Source: Dacryopinax spathularia (lineage: Eukaryota; Basidiomycota; Dacrymycetes; Dacrymycetales; Dacrymycetaceae). From it: DNA of 64,000 bases. Location: assembly GCA_037974965.1 (NCBI GenBank), contig JBBPFI010000007.1:1240001-1304000 (forward strand). Reading direction: 5' to 3'. A program made the translations under genes and the position numbers. Positions 44,095 to 54,699 of the stretch are shown here, in pieces. The number at the start of each line of letters is the position of its first letter. Positions within the stretch are counted from its first letter, which is position 1. The notes beneath the pieces are model-generated. The model made no database searches and was not told the DNA's origin. It saw only the letters and a list, made by a program, of their open reading frames with translations.

Positions 44095-45582
44095 ATGGAC
44101 CTACTACTCCGCTCAACCTCCTGTCTCCGCCACGCACCCAGCGCATCGACCTCATCCCGTCTCCGACTGCATCATGTCTCCCGTACGCTCTTCACCTCGC
44201 GCGCCAACCCACAAACCGTAGCCCCCTCCCTCCGGCCAGCAATAGACACAACCACATTCTTCTCCTCCAACACGCGCCTGCACAATCCTCTCCTCGCAGC
44301 AGCCGGCCCAAGCCCAGAAGAGCGAGAAGTCGAGTTGGAGTCGAGGTTAGATGCCCCCCATCCTGTCCAGCCTCGAGGGACCGAACGACCTCCCCCTCCG
44401 CCGCGGCCAAGCCCACCATCCTCCTTCTCCCCCACACCGCGCTACGCAACCTCCCTCCCACTCGAATCATTCAAAGAAACCCCCCCGCTCACGCCCTCCC
44501 GCCTCCTCCGGATCTACTCCCAACTCTCCAAAGCCCGGCTAACAACGCTAATAGTCCTAACGGCCATGTCGGGCGTAGCGCTCTCCCCTCTCCCAACGAC
44601 CGTACCCGTCCTCCTGTCCACCGCAGCGGGCACAGCGCTCTGCGCGGCATGCGCCAACACCTTTAACCAGATAAGCGAAGCCCCCTTTGATGCGCAGATG
44701 GTCCGCACTCGGAATCGGCCGCTGGCGAGGCGGGCTATCTCACCGTCGCACGCTGCGGCGTTCGGGACGATCTCGGGCCTGGCGGGAGTGGGGATCCTGT
44801 GGGCGTGCGTGAACCCACTGACGGCAGCGCTGGGAGCATTCAACATCTGGCTCTACGCCGGCGCATACACCCCCTTAAAACGGCTCCACCCTGTCAACAC
44901 ATGGGTAGGAGCGGTGGTGGGCGCTATACCGCCCGTGATGGGCTGGACAGCCTGCAACGGCCATCTCCTCCCCTCTTCCTCCCATCCCCTGACATTCCAT
45001 CTCCCAGAATGGCTCGCAACGCTCACGGCCCCGCCCGAGAACGCGCTCATCGCTGCCGATCCCTCTATCATCCCCCTGTCAACCGTGGTCGACTCGTTGG
45101 GCGATAACCCCCTCGCCGCTCTCGCGCTCTTTGCACTATTGTTTTCCTGGCAGTTCCCGCATTTCAACCCTCTTGCCCATCTTACGCGCGATGGATATGC
45201 GAGGGCGGGGTATCAGATGCTCTCCGTCCTCGACCCGAAACACAACGCCATGGTCTCCCTCCGGCACGCGACCCTCCTCTTCCCCATCTGCTCGCTCCTG
45301 GTCCCGCTCAGCGGGTTAACAGGATGGGCATTCGCTTTAACGAGTTTGGTCCCGAATGCGCTGGTGCTGAGAGCGGCGTGGAGGTGGCATGAGGCTGTCG
45401 AGGCGGGTAGGAACAGTGATAAGAGGGCGAGGGGGCTGTGGACGGCGTGTTTGTGGTATTTGCCGGTTGTGTTGGGGTTGATGATGCTGCATAAGAGGGG
45501 GAGTTGGTGGGGGGATTGGCTTGCTGGCAAGCAAACAGAGAGCGAGGGGGAAAAGGCGAAGGAAGTGCAGCTGAGTGCATGA
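44095..45582 (+). CDS. COX10: Protoheme IX farnesyltransferase
   Basis: Intronless, 495 aa. The N-terminus is an Arg/Ser-rich mitochondrial targeting sequence (MDLLLRSTSCLRHAPSAS), then a Pro-rich linker. The UbiA-type core begins LLRIYSQLSKARLTTLIVLT. The substrate/metal motif is ANTFNQISEAPFDAQMVRT with NRPL, as in Cox10. Further landmarks are YTPLKRLHPVNTWVGAVVGAIPPVMGW and SWQFPHFNPLAHL. Several membrane segments follow. The enzyme makes heme O from heme B and farnesyl diphosphate in the inner mitochondrial membrane, for cytochrome c oxidase assembly. The CACTA element ends 340 bases upstream and may alter its promoter. Confidence 0.95.
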   Translation: MDLLLRSTSCLRHAPSASTSSRLRLHHVSRTLFTSRANPQTVAPSLRPAIDTTTFFSSNTRLHNPLLAAAGPSPEEREVELESRLDAPHPVQPRGTERPPPPPRPSPPSSFSPTPRYATSLPLESFKETPPLTPSRLLRIYSQLSKARLTTLIVLTAMSGVALSPLPTTVPVLLSTAAGTALCAACANTFNQISEAPFDAQMVRTRNRPLARRAISPSHAAAFGTISGLAGVGILWACVNPLTAALGAFNIWLYAGAYTPLKRLHPVNTWVGAVVGAIPPVMGWTACNGHLLPSSSHPLTFHLPEWLATLTAPPENALIAADPSIIPLSTVVDSLGDNPLAALALFALLFSWQFPHFNPLAHLTRDGYARAGYQMLSVLDPKHNAMVSLRHATLLFPICSLLVPLSGLTGWAFALTSLVPNALVLRAAWRWHEAVEAGRNSDKRARGLWTACLWYLPVVLGLMMLHKRGSWWGDWLAGKQTESEGEKAKEVQLSA

Positions 45583-45815
45583 GGTGGCTAGAAACACGGT
45601 TTGGTATTCGATCTGGGATAGTTAGGTGTGCTAGGTGTACACCACTTGCTCGTAATGAACTGTCCCACTTGCCCCACTTGCGACCCCTCCGTCCACTTCC
45701 GCATGCACATACATCCCCCCGCCGCAGAAGCGAACCAAACTTATCATCTCCCATTAATCAATATGACAAGACAACATAGACAGAACATCCTCGTGCCCTC
45801 GTGCCCAGTGGCCAC

Positions 45816-46931
45816 TCAAACCCCCTTGCTCTTACCCATCCTCTCCCTCCTCAGCCGCTTAACAGCCTCCACCCTCCCCCTCAAGCTCAAAACCCTTTCA
45901 TCAGCCTCCTCCTGCGCCCGCTCCTCATCAAGGATCCGATCAAGGATCAGCTCCTTTTCCTCTCTTTCCTTCCTCATCCTGCGAGCTTCTTCCGTCTCTT
46001 GCTCTGCTTGGGGTGTTTCGCCCGAAGGGGTTTGGGCTGTGCCGGGTGGGCGGTGCGCGGGGGTGGCGCCGTTGGCTAGCGCTGTGGATGCGAGGGCGGA
46101 GGAGGTGGCAGGAGTGGAAGGAGGAGGGGCCAAGGAAGCAGGGAAGCCGGCGGGCAGCTCGGGCTCCGCTAGAACCGGATCGGCGAATACCGTCGCTCGT
46201 GCGAACGCGTCTGGCTTGACGCCTGGTATGAGCGCCGCTGGGGTCGGGAGGTCGTCGGAGGAGGGGACGGGGGTGGGGTTGGAAAGATCGCGGAGGAAGG
46301 CGTCGAATTCTTCGTCTACTGTTGAGGGTGCTGCTGCGGTGGATGTTGTTGGGGGTGGGGGCGGGGGCGGGGCGGAGATGGAGATGGAGGGGAGGTTGAG
46401 TGCTCTGTTTGGTGCTGGTGCTGCAGGTATGGGCGCTGACGCTGTCGGGGCTGAGGATGTAGCGGCGGCAGAGGCGGCGGCGGGAGGTTCAGGTTCTTCG
46501 GTGTCTGACGGCGTGCTCTCTCGAGTGGGCATAGAACGAGAAGGGTCAGAGAAGAATCCCGCCGGTAGTCCTCCTCCGTTCGTCTTTGGCGAGGCTTCAT
46601 CATCCATATCCACGTCGCCCTCCTCCGGAGCCTCAGAAACCCTCCTCCTCTTCTCCCCCCTCCGCTCCTCCGCAACCTCCTCCCTCCCGTCTTTCCTCTT
46701 CACTTTCCTTTCCCCATCCCCTTCTAGCCTGATGGCAGCAGCCCGTTTCCGATGCTGCTTTGAAATTATATGTCCTTCCCATCCTCTTGGAGGGACGGCT
46801 ATTGAGCAGGCTATGCACCTGAGGGTGCCCGTAGAGGTGTATGAGGCTAGCGGGTGAGAGATGCGCGTGGAAGGGGAGGAGGAGGAGGAGGATTGTTGGT
46901 GTGTTCTGAGGAGGGAGCGGACGTCTGTCAT
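45816..46931 (-). CDS. ZNF830/CCDC16-like splicing-associated zinc-finger protein
   Basis: Intronless, 371 aa. The start MTDVRSLLRTHQQ and RISHPLASYTSTGTLRCIACSIAV match the conserved opening of ZNF830, with a C2H2 finger (CIAC...HIISKQH) near residues 38-62. The middle is Pro/Ala-rich and disordered. EFDAFLRDL and the C-terminal coiled coil (EEARRMRKEREEKELILDRILDEE) are family traits. Animal and plant relatives are part of late spliceosomes and act in mRNA processing and genome stability. The nucleus is the expected location. Convergent with COX10, 233 bases apart. Confidence 0.78.
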   Translation of the reverse strand: MTDVRSLLRTHQQSSSSSSPSTRISHPLASYTSTGTLRCIACSIAVPPRGWEGHIISKQHRKRAAAIRLEGDGERKVKRKDGREEVAEERRGEKRRRVSEAPEEGDVDMDDEASPKTNGGGLPAGFFSDPSRSMPTRESTPSDTEEPEPPAAASAAATSSAPTASAPIPAAPAPNRALNLPSISISAPPPPPPPTTSTAAAPSTVDEEFDAFLRDLSNPTPVPSSDDLPTPAALIPGVKPDAFARATVFADPVLAEPELPAGFPASLAPPPSTPATSSALASTALANGATPAHRPPGTAQTPSGETPQAEQETEEARRMRKEREEKELILDRILDEERAQEEADERVLSLRGRVEAVKRLRRERMGKSKGV

Positions 46932-47486
46932 CCTTTTTTGATTTTGTTTTTGCGTTGTTGACGGTGAGACTGGTTGGGTATGAGAGGAGGAAGTTGAGAG
47001 GGGTTGGGAAGGAGGTCACTTGGTGGTGCGTGACGTGTGGTTGAGGAAGGGGTTGAGGTGGGTGTGGCTGTGCTTTAAGGCGCTTGAGCGCTTGATTGTA
47101 CTTAGAAACAGCTTGGTGTGCACTTGGCAGGGTACCTAACAATAACACAACAACACTTTGTGATCAAGGAGCATCCATTTCAGCCAATTCCAAAGTCCTT
47201 CTTCTCCCTTTCCCCTTAAACCGGATGATAATATTAAGATCGATACTGCGGTCGACCTCAATGGGCATGAGTCGAATACGATGATGCACGTGACCCGGCC
47301 CGCCTTGCTGACATCGGTCAAATTCGGGGCGTCCTCCTCCGACTCATCCCTCACACATTGCACCATTTACCCCGCAATTTACAGCGACTTATGACTAGGA
47401 CACAAATGCTATAATAAGGACCTCTTACCCCCTGCCTCCGGCTCTCCTCTAATGCCCCGCATTACTGTCTCTGGTGTCTAGCACGA
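46932..47486. other. Divergent intergenic region
   Basis: 555 bases between the ZNF830-like gene and the MFS transporter, expected to hold both promoters. No further gene was recognised. Confidence 0.5.
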
Positions 47487-49353
47487 ATGGCAGTCCAAGT
47501 CGCCCAGTCTCTCGCCAGTCCCGCATCGGAGGCCACTCTCACTGGCGACGTCGAACTCCAAGCCATCCGAGTCCCCGCCTCGTCCTCCTCCCTCCAACCC
47601 CAACCCCAACCCGCCGACATCTCCTCCGCCACCCTCTCCCACGCCGAAGCTGCCCTCCCCCTCCCCACCTCCTCCTCCACAGGACGCCCCCAACCGACAA
47701 ACCTCCGCCGCCTATCAATCGTCTTCGCCGCTACCCTATGCACATTCACGGGCTGCGGCCTCAATTTCTCGTTTGGGTGTTATCAGGAGCATTATGAGGA
47801 TGTGGACGGGCCGTTTGGGGGGAAGGTTGCGGCTGCTAAGATCGATTTGATCGTGCGTCCTTCTTCGTCACAATCTTTCTCACAATCTCTCTCCCTGTCT
47901 TCCCTCTCCTGGGCTTCTTCCCCCTCATCTTCTCTCTCTTCTCTGCCTCTCTCCCATCCTGGTCCACTCGCCCCGCTTGCTCGCTCGCTATGTAAGAGCC
48001 TTTGTGCAAGCTAACCCAACCCCACGCAGGGCACACTCGCCGTAAGCCTAATGACGATCTTCGCCCCCTGGACCTCAGCCTGGACCGCCCACTACGGCCC
48101 ATCGCGAATGACACTCCTCGGCTCGATCCTCTTCTCCCTCGGGCTAATAACAGCCGGCTCATGCACCCAACTCTGGCAGTTCATCCTCACCCAGGGCGTC
48201 ATAGTCGGCCTCGGCACCTGTTTCTCTTATATACCCGCTGTTACGGTGTCCCCTGGGTGGTTTGATAAGAATAGGGCGTTGGCGCTGGGGGTTGTGTTGT
48301 CGGGGACGGGCCTGGGGGGATTGGTGTGGAGTCCGCTGACGAACCTCATGATCCAGAACCTCGGCTTCCGGTCCGCCCTGCGCATAACAGGCGGCAGCTC
48401 CTTTTTCCTCCTCGCCTCCGCAGGCCTGCTCCTAGACTGGGCACCAGGTTTCCGACCCGGCAGCGGCGAGAACGGCCAGCCGAGGAGGAGAGGAGGACTG
48501 GCGTTGGTGGACTGGAGAGTCGCGAGAGGGAGGGTGTTTGTTATTAAGAGTGGGACGGCGGTGTTGCAGGCCGCGGGGTATTATTTTCCGCTTTGGTTTA
48601 TTGCGAGTTATGCGTATCGGGTGGGGATGACGAAGCAGCAGGGTGCCAACCTCCGTACGTCCACTTTTCACCATCTTATCTTGTCATCTTCGTCTCTGCG
48701 CCCGTTGTCGTTGCTGTTCAACCTTCTGACCTGGAGATTCTGTAGTGGGACTCAGCAACGGCCTCTCCGCCCTCGGCAAAATAATCCTCGGCGCCCTAGC
48801 CGACCGATACGGCCGGATGAACATGCTCTGTTTCTGCTGTATAATCTCAGCGGCGGGGGTATTGGCGCTCTGGATGCCGAGTGCGGCTCTAGGGGGACGG
48901 GGAGGGGGAGGGGAGGTGACGGGGCTGTTTTATGCTTTTGTTGTTGTTTATGGGTTGACGGCGGGTGGTATGTCCAGTCGCTTGTTTCTATCCCTCCTGG
49001 ACTAGGACTAGGACTGACATTCACCTTTTTTTTGGCGGTGGTTAGGATACGTCTCCCTCTTCCCCACCATCCTCGCCGAGCTCTTCGGCGTGCAACACTT
49101 CGCCAGCATAAACGGCCTGCTCTACTGTCTCCGCGGGCTCGGCACGCTCATCGGAACCCCGCTCACCTCTCTCCTCCTGCGCGGGTACGCGGGGCAAGGA
49201 GCGCTGGCAGAAGTTGCCAACGGGAGCGGGAAGGGGTACGTGCAGAGTATTGCTGTTAATGGCGTTGTGCTTGTGGGGGCGGCGGGGGGGGCGATGTGGT
49301 TGAGGTGGGAGGTGGGGAGGAGGCGGGAGGGCGGGTGGAGGTGGAAGATGTAG
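47487..49353 (+). CDS. MFS transporter, monocarboxylate permease-like
   Basis: Four exons. After a cytosolic N-terminus of about 75 residues, the first membrane segment is LSIVFAATLCTFTGCGLNFSFG, followed by CYQEHYE, a phrase typical of the fungal MCH group. Later segments include LTQGVIVGLGTCFSYIPAVTV and SPGWFDKNRALALGVVLSG, the MCT signature region. LGALADRYGRMNMLCFCC is the D-R-x-G-R-type MFS loop, and YVSLFPTILAELFGVQHFASINGL follows. Roughly 510 aa with 12 predicted helices. It should move a small carboxylate or similar solute across the plasma membrane; the substrate is unknown. The first intron (about 180 nt) is unusually long. Confidence 0.8.
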
Positions 49354-49574
49354 TTACTCTCCCTCTCGGGGTAAACCATTCACTGGAAGTATCATCATTG
49401 GGAGATTTGGTCTTCGTAGTATTATTGCATGTATTTGTACATTCTCTCAACTCAGTGGAAAGCAGTATATCTCCGTACAGACGCTCATCGCTCATCCCGC
49501 CCCACACAGGAGAGACAGAAAAAGCGAGTATTAAGAAAGACGAAAGAAAGCAAGAAGAGAGAAAAGGAGGATGG

Positions 49575-50722
49575 TCAGCGCACATTAGTCCCTCCATACC
49601 CCGTACTCCTCCTCATCTGCACTCCCTCCCCACTCGGACTACTTCTGGGCCTACTCGGCCCCGCACTTGCAGGGCCCCTATCCTCCCTAACCACCACACG
49701 CTCCACCACCCTCGGCTGCGGCGCTCCCAACCCCCTAAGCCCACCTAACCCGCCGCCGCCCAGGCCGTTCCCCCACCAACCCCCACCCAAGCCAGCGCGA
49801 GCAAGCCGTTCCCTTTCCCAATCATACTCCCTTTCCCTCTCCCTCTCCCTCTCCCTTCTGCCCCGGAGCCCACCAGCCAAAGCGGCCGCCCCAGCTCCCA
49901 ACCCGAGTCCAGTCCAGAACCCAGGCTGCCAGCCTTCGCCCGGGTGCACTCTCCCACCCGTAGCTGACGAAGAGCCATATCCGGGCGAAGTGAACGGGGA
50001 AGAGCGAGGAGGGGAAGGCTCCGGTTTGGGTCTGTAGCCGGGGTATGGAGGTGGGGGGTCTTGTGGGGCTGGTCCTCTTGGCCCTCCGCCACCGTCGCCG
50101 AAGCTGGGGAACCAGCTTCCCCACCCACCACCGCCGCCGCCGCCGCCGCCGCCGCCGGGTCCACGAGGTCCCCCTCCAAGGAAGTTACGCCATCCAGAAG
50201 GCAAATACGGCCTTAAGACGGTAGTGAAGAACTTGTAGGCTAGCCAGAGTGCGACGGCGTAGAAGAATAGCCAGAATATGTATTTCTCTAGGTTGGAGGA
50301 TGTGCCCAGGGGGGAGTGTGGGTGGTGGTAGGATGTTGAGGAGTGGGGGAGGTCGATTAGGCGGTATTCTAGGCCGCAGGAGCCTACCAGGGAGGTCAGT
50401 CAAGAGACACAGAGAGAGGAGCAAAGAAGAGAGGCGCACCTTTCAGCACCCACTCATCCCCCGGCTTACTCCATCCCTCGCAGCTCACCTCAACCCCACC
50501 CAACCTCATCCCCTCCGGCAGGTCCGCCTCGCATTTCCACTGTATATCCCCGCCCGAGCCGCCCATATTATAGCACTGCACGACGTCCGGCTGGAAGTGC
50601 TTGCACGCTGGGCCTTTGCATTTTAGTTGCGGGATAGGGGACGTGCGTCGGGAGGCGGTCTGTTTGTCGGCGTAGAAGGTGAGAGTCGGGATTTGGGAGA
50701 GCTTGACGCGGTTGGCGGGCAT
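49575..50722 (-). CDS. SARAF/TMEM66-like regulator of store-operated calcium entry
   Basis: Two exons. The N-terminal half is the DUF1183 domain: VKLSQIPTLTFYADKQTASRRTSP, IPQLKCKG, VVQCYNMGGSGGDIQWKCEADLP, VEVSCEGW, then across the intron GSCGLEYRLID. This is clearly the SARAF family. One membrane segment follows (YIFWLFFYAVALWLAYKFF). The cytosolic tail is Gly/Pro-rich with an RERERERE run. In animals SARAF sits in the ER membrane and slows STIM-Orai calcium entry. The start at 50722 leaves only four residues before the domain and no signal peptide, although the domain should be luminal. A separate upstream exon may be missing from my model. Confidence 0.82.
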
Positions 50723-52465
50723 GGCGCCTCAGCGGACGTGCGCAGAAGTCGTAAATGTACAAGCGTAAGCAAACCAGGTGCGGTAGAGCGCTATAAAAGT
50801 ACAGGAAGAAAGGAAAAGTTATCGACACGTCGCGTTAATATGTCGAGGTCGACGTGTCCGACGACGTGGAAGGGACCTTGCGCAGCCCAGCCATCCCTCC
50901 CGCTCCGTTTCTAGCACTCTCGGCGCTTATTTCGCGTAAAGCGCTCAGATTTGGCTTGCCGGTCAGACTTCTTCTTGTGCCTCGTCGTTCCTGGTTCATA
51001 TCAAGCTTGCTTTATCGTCATGCTTGGTTCATCTAGAACGCAGCTTGTTCATCATTTATTATTACTGCATATCTCTTCATAGGCGTACACTACTATACTA
51101 GGGCCAGTTAGGGCTGGATACCCCGCGGCGAGTCATCATTGCCGTGTGGCTGAGCAACTCGGAAGCGAAGAACCACCGCGCTTCCCTTTCGGCTTTGGCC
51201 GGCACCATATTCGGCGAATGACGCTGCTTCGGTGTCACACACTCCGGGCCGACCCAACTCCCACCGTCCTTCTTTCTCTCTCTCTCGCACGCTTCACTCA
51301 ATTAGCCCACGCCTCCACCTTCCCCCCCTCCACTCATGCTCGTCTCAACGGGGCAAACAACCTAATCCTGCAACTCTGTGATCGAGCAGAATACAACCGG
51401 AGCGTCTCAGCGCAATGCATTCGCAAAGGAGTTTTCCCGAGTATGACCGCTCGTGACCTTGGCATGACGCGAGGGTTCGCTCCCGCGCACTCTGCCTGTC
51501 AAGACCCAAGCACGGTCGTTGTCAATCTATTTTTGGCCTGGCTGGAGCAGCGCTATCGCCAATATCCGGACCAACGAGAGCGCAAGAAATCGCCCTGGCT
51601 GGGCACATCGATTGACGGGATCCGAAGCTTACGCGCTTGTTTGACTTGCCATTGCGTAACCTCGAGTCGAGGTCCACCAACGGCAACTCAACTCTGATTT
51701 TCTCTACGGTCACACAAAAATGTTCACCATGTGCAAAGCGGGGAAGCAAGGCCCGCCCCGCTGCCTCCGGTGCTTCTTTCTTCGGGGATCTAAACACACG
51801 AGCAATTCAATCCAACACGTACGGCTCGTGCCGAGCCTCCGGGACGTCCGAGCCTATCGCAGGCAGGCCTGGCACGGCGGTCCTCCGTCGTCCGTCTCTG
51901 CTCCCTGCTCCGTCTGCTGCTGGAATTCAACCCGCACTTCAACCGGCAACCTTGTCTCGTCTCGCTCTTGTTCGGCTTCGGTACGGCCGGTCTGTCCCTC
52001 GCCCGCAGGACCGTCCAGGTTGGTGTTGCTCAATTCCCCATTAGGCAATATCTCCCCCTGGCCCTGGCGAAAAACGCACGTTCTCCGCGTGTGAAGACCA
52101 CCAAATCGAATCGAATCAATCGAATCGAATCAAAGCTCTCCACAGCGGAGACGGCTGTCCCCCACGGGGGTACCGGGTTTGGGCCTGGGAACTGAATGGG
52201 GACGGAGTGTGATTGACTTGCGGAAGCCCGACTAAGGACAGGAGAATGCACGAAGCATCGAACCTGCTCCTCGGTCGGTTCGGGACGCTTATTATAAAAT
52301 GAGCCGAGGTGCTTCGCAGCCCCTGCCTCGTGCTTGCTCCCACCCCCTGCGTGCCTGCTTCGCGCTCCACCGAGATCAGGCCCCTCTGATAACAACAAAC
52401 CTTCTTCTCGTCTTCCTTCCCTTCCTGGCTGGGTCAAGCTCCTTTGTTGTTTACTTACGCCCACC
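50723..52465. other. Long divergent intergenic region
   Basis: About 1.7 kb between the SARAF-like gene and the sugar transporter. It holds a GAATC-rich patch near 52105-52135 (several tandem aatcg/gaatc units) and the TATA box noted below. Open frames are short and unrecognised. It is probably promoter sequence, mostly of the transporter. Confidence 0.45.
52293..52299 (+). promoter_or_regulatory. TATA box of the sugar transporter
   Basis: TATAAAA, 173 bases upstream of the ATG, in a region with pyrimidine tracts downstream. Its presence suits a strongly regulated permease gene. Confidence 0.55.
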
Positions 52466-54550
52466 ATGTCCGCAATCGACACGGAGACGAAGCAGCAACC
52501 GCTGCACTACGAGCATGAGCCCGACTCGGCCCTTTCGCCAGCTGACGACCTCAAGGTCGATCTGGACAATAGTAATGGCAGCGACGGCGGTGCCGCAGAG
52601 GGTAACATCGTCAAGGCTACCGTGATGGGCGGATCGCCCCTGGCCGATGCGTTGCTGAAGGAGCCGCCTAATCCGTGGGCACCGCATATGTTCAAGCTTT
52701 ATGCCGTGCTCTTCGTTTGCTATCTTTGCGCTACCACGTGAGTCGGAACTCACTACAGTGAAGTTGAGGCGACGGGCTAACGTAATATGCAGAAACGGAT
52801 TTGGTAGGAACTGCCCGATGAGGAGATTTGGGAGGAGGCGCTTATTTTGGCTGAATAGATGCTAACACCTTTGGCGGTCTGCTCGCCACCCCGACTTTCA
52901 CAAAGTACTTCGGCCTGAACAGCGACAACGAAGGTCTCGTCACGGCGATGTACGTCATCGGCAACTGTGTCGGGTACGACCCTTTCCCCCCCTTCCCGCC
53001 CCGCTGAACCAGTACTAACGCTTAGAGCAGCTCCGTCTTCGCAGCAGAATGCGCCGACCGTTGGGGCCGGAAATTCGGCATGACCCTCGGCTCCGCCATC
53101 TGTATCCTCGCCGTCATACTCCAAGTCTCGTCAAACAGCCGCGGCATGCTCATGGCAGGCAGGTTCATCCTCGGTGTCGGCGCCGTGCTTGTCCAGACTG
53201 CCGGACCGGCCTATGCGGCCGAGATGAGTCATCCGGCGTACCGTGGTGTGCTTACGGGCATGTATGAGACGTGCTTCTTCATCGGGACTATCTTGACTAC
53301 TTGGACCGAGTACGGGCTGTCGTACATGACGAACCCCTCCTCATTCCAATGGCGATTCCGTACGTCTCCTCAATTCCCAACCAAAAGTCTCGGATTGCTT
53401 ATGATTCCGAACAGCGCTGTCCCTCCAGGCTCTGCCTTCGCTCGTCATCCTCGCTTTCATCTGGAAGCTCCCCGAGACACCGCGTTGGTACATGTCCCAA
53501 GGCCGGGAGGAGACCGCCAAAGCCATCCTGGTCAAGTACCACGCCGGCGGGAACGACGACTCCCTGATCGTCAAGGTCGAGCTGGACGAGATGCGCGAGC
53601 TCATCTCCGTCAACGGTGCTGATAAGCGCTGGTGGGACTGGCGCTGCCTTTTCGACACGCGCGCGAATAGGCATCGGTTTGCCCTGGTTGCCGCTATCGC
53701 TCTGTTCGGTGAACTGGATTTGCCGCCGACTTCGTACTGTAAGTCTCTCGCTCCGTTTTGCATGCTTTAGCCTGACCCATGTTCCGCAGACCTGCCGCTC
53801 ATGGTCGCCACTGCTGGGATTACGAGCACCAAGACTCAGCTCCTGCTGAACGCGCTCCAAACACCGATCATGATGATCTCCGCCCTGTCCGGCCTGCGCT
53901 GGATCGACTACTTCGGCCGTCGTCCTCTCCTGATGATCTCTTCGGCTGGTATGGCCGCGTCGGTGTTCATCATCACAGCTTGCACGGCCCACCAAGCTGG
54001 CCATCCAGTGATTGGCGGCGTTGGGATCGCATTTATTGTGAGTAGCCTGCTCAGAGCCTGCAGTGACGGTGCTAAAGTGCTCTGCAGTACGTCTTCCTGG
54101 TCATCTTCGCCTTCGCCTGGACGCCATGCCAGTACCTCTACCCATCTGAAGTCCTGGCCTACGCCAATCGTGCAAAGGGTCTGGCCGCGCTGAACTTGAT
54201 GAACAACCTGTGCAAGGTGCTCAACACGTACGTTCCGCCGATTGCGGTGAAGAACATGAACTGGCGGTTCTACATCCTCTACGGTGTCTGGGATGCCATC
54301 GGGTGAGTTCTCGTGGCTTACGTGGCGCTGAACTGTTGTTGATGGCTTTTCTAGCGTCGTATTCATGTGGTTCTACTTCGTTGAGACCAGAGGTCGGTTT
54401 TCGTTTGGAAGTCTGAGAAGCATCTTGCTCATTGTGATGATAGGGCGGAATCTTGAGGAGATCGACGCGATCTTCAACGATCCGCACCCCGTCAAGGCAT
54501 CTCTCAAGATGCAAGTCCACGAAGTAACCGTTGGTGGACATTGTGCGTGA
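52466..54550 (+). CDS. MFS sugar transporter, lactose/hexose permease type
   Basis: About nine exons. The N-terminus is cytosolic; helix 1 (FKLYAVLFVCYLCATT) leads through an 11-nt micro-exon to NGFDANTFGGLLATPTF, a conserved sugar-porter phrase. AECADRWGRKFGM, RFILGVGAVLVQTAGPAYAAEM, KLPETPRWYMSQGR and LQTPIMMISALSGLRWIDYFGRRPLL are the family signatures. YLYPSEVLAYANRAKGLA and FVETRGRNLEEID complete it. It should carry sugars by proton symport in the plasma membrane. A last intron at 54542-54593 would move the stop to about 54601, ending GHSA instead of GHCA; both are possible. Confidence 0.88.
52793..52803 (+). other. 11-nt micro-exon of the sugar transporter
   Basis: The bases AAACGGATTTG are bordered by AG before and GT after. 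They supply Asn-Gly-Phe and the first base of Asp in the conserved NGFD motif. Without this micro-exon neither frame nor motif is kept. Confidence 0.75.
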
Positions 54551-54699
54551 TCGTCTCCTTCGGATGATATGGATCTCTGACTAGCTTAAACAGCCGCATG
54601 AGACATGCCCGCTATCTACGAACTAATGACATTACCTCATATTTGGCTCATATGTATTGTGACCCGGAAAAATTGTGGATTCGATTTTTGCCGTGTTGA

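Noticed and set aside
50791-50800. TATAAAA near the SARAF-like gene
   Set aside because: It is oriented for the plus strand, while the gene is on the minus strand.
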